Shown here piece after piece: positions 7,901 to 8,087 of a DNA stretch of 8,087 bases. The DNA lies in NCBI GenBank assembly GCA_903879975.1, contig CAIRNL010000267.1, positions 1 to 8,087 on the forward strand, written 5' to 3'. The stretch is from an uncultured Chloroflexota bacterium. GTDB lineage: Bacteria; Chloroflexota; Anaerolineae; Caldilineales; Caldilineaceae. A model generated the notes under the pieces. That model did not search any database, had not been told where the DNA came from, and saw only the letters and a list, made by a program, of their open reading frames with translations. A program made the position numbers and the translations under genes. The stretch's first letter is position 1. The number at the start of each line of letters is the position of its first letter.

Positions 7901-8087
7901 GTCTCTGGAACATCACCAGCCCCCAGGCCGAACCGGCGACGCTGGTGGCCTCCACGGCGTTTGTCGATGACCTCGCCCTGGCACAGTCGCCGGCCATGCT
8001 CTACGCCAGCGGGATCGCGTCAGAGGCCGTCGGAATCTGGGACATTGTGCAGGGTGTGGCTGAAAGACAGATGGCCAGGGTGGACGG
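4981..8087 (+). CDS. nSTAND NTPase with coiled coils, one TM helix and WD40 repeats, 3' end outside window
   Basis: 1035 residues are visible and the frame is open to the right edge. The N-terminus NPYIGPRNFEDNERERRLFFGR is typical of nSTAND ATPases. Walker A is PSGAGKSS with K66, Walker B is ILIIDQFEEV with D152, E155 and E156, and a sensor-like TMREDY has R192. A helical/winged-helix region follows, with the family motif ELVHDRLVRPI (393-403). Residues about 457-496 are an Ala/Glu/Arg coiled coil, 497-521 a single transmembrane helix (VAIGAVVVAVIMAALLAVSIW), and 522-610 a second coiled coil with heptad-like ARASEAEA units. A GQAVLVLENSPQQALLLAAEAL helix leads to WD40 repeats from about 645. 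Nine are visible, for example VVRLWNL, AVRLWDY and LRLWNI, so the full protein probably has two propellers. The role is inferred to be a ligand-gated switch: WD40 senses and ATP drives assembly. The start at 4981 overlaps the SIR2-like stop by ATGA. An in-frame ATG at 4969 (16-base overlap) is an alternative. Confidence 0.9.
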   Translation, partial: MSRIPTSTAQPSVPGSGNPYIGPRNFEDNERERRLFFGRDREAADLLSLVLAERLVLFYAPSGAGKSSLLNARLLPGLRAESFTILGRVRVGGQLPEGIALESVANVYVFNVLRDIDRGQTSFAEMAALRLPDYLAAHPADIEQPDRILIIDQFEEVVTAYPSQWEKREEFFRQINQALADDPHLWIVLTMREDYIAELDPYARLVPGRLRVRYRMQYMGYQAALDAVKQPAVLEDRPFDDGVAETLVNNLRQMAGQHVGTEQALGEFIEPVQLQVVCLQLWENLRDQPGATITLADVENLARGAGLGEFVNHALAGFYEQLLSAVLTAQAGQSSERELRDWFSNVIITRDGTRNLIYQSETETGGMPNAIVLELERRFLLRAETRTGGRWIELVHDRLVRPIQAANQQWRNQQPLIMAAEVWMATRDPAQLLSSMQLAEAQAQLAANPSRFGPQEHEFVAQSTEAEAERRAAFEAEAEQRRVQEQQRKEEAVRNRTVAIGAVVVAVIMAALLAVSIWLGWQAVTTSLAAQRASAEAEAQRALAQRRASEAEEARRLASASAGEAATRAHEAELARQEAEQLSRQIRSDQLAGQAVLVLENSPQQALLLAAEALRLSTGRNVPLSHGVEQGIHNVLHATGGIPLPIGDDYATALTLSPNARWAAVADEAGQLYRWALDLLDNPPAELASAGEPIIWALAASLNGDLAAADDAGDIRVWPADNSDNAPLRLQTGAGPLFAVTFTADAQAVVAGGSNGTLYVWFFHQPDAAPIVLQGHTDVVNVVAASPDGRWFASGGADNRVLLWSADRLDSPVLVATHDAPISVLDFSNDATSLASGDNNGGVQWYDLTTLPNAARHLPSQTGRVSAMDFSLNGRWLATGDENGVVRLWNLDNPALGYPVHAHESNVSGLAYINGANGEKLVSTGYDGAVRLWDYRMPGTAPETVRGHDGVINLLGATPAVNGFITAGHDRTLRLWNITSPQAEPATLVASTAFVDDLALAQSPAMLYASGIASEAVGIWDIVQGVAERQMARVD

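Noticed and set aside
1..8087. CRISPR arrays, tRNA or rRNA genes, transposases, integrase or attachment sites
   Set aside because: None was seen. Nearly all of the window is protein-coding and the gaps are too short for these elements.

Overview
The window reads as a high-GC bacterial chromosome segment, most likely from a filamentous member of the Chloroflexota. That assignment is an inference. It rests on the GC-rich codon use and on the pairing of CHAT, FGE-like, SIR2-like and nSTAND-WD40 proteins, which are common in multicellular Chloroflexota and also occur in cyanobacteria. All five genes lie on the + strand and fill nearly the whole window. There are no tRNA or rRNA genes, CRISPR arrays or insertion sequences, and no gene-free stretch exceeds about 165 bases.

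Left part (1-1955): two housekeeping genes. The first is the 3' portion of an AspC-type class I aminotransferase, cut by the left edge. The second is a complete RluA-family RNA pseudouridine synthase with an N-terminal S4 domain and a good Shine-Dalgarno sequence.

Boundary (1956-2117): a 162-base gap with a small hairpin just after the pseudouridine synthase, a 9-base direct repeat, and two overlapping promoter-like patterns. One of these carries a 6-base dyad between its -35 and -10 boxes. This is the likely start of a new transcription unit.

Right part (2118-8087): a tight three-gene unit. Gene A encodes a CHAT caspase-like protease domain fused to a formylglycine-generating-enzyme (FGE/SUMF1)-like domain that lacks both catalytic cysteines. 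Gene B, 29 bases later, encodes a divergent SIR2-like protein. Gene C overlaps B by ATGA and encodes an nSTAND-type P-loop NTPase followed by a coiled coil, one transmembrane helix, a second coiled coil and at least nine WD40 repeats. It runs off the right edge.

The working hypothesis (inference) is a tripartite conflict or programmed-cell-death module. The membrane-anchored NTPase with its WD40 propeller would be sensor and switch. The CHAT protease and the SIR2-like protein would be effectors or signal processors. The non-catalytic FGE fold would be a recognition module. No function of the three together is proven by the sequence.
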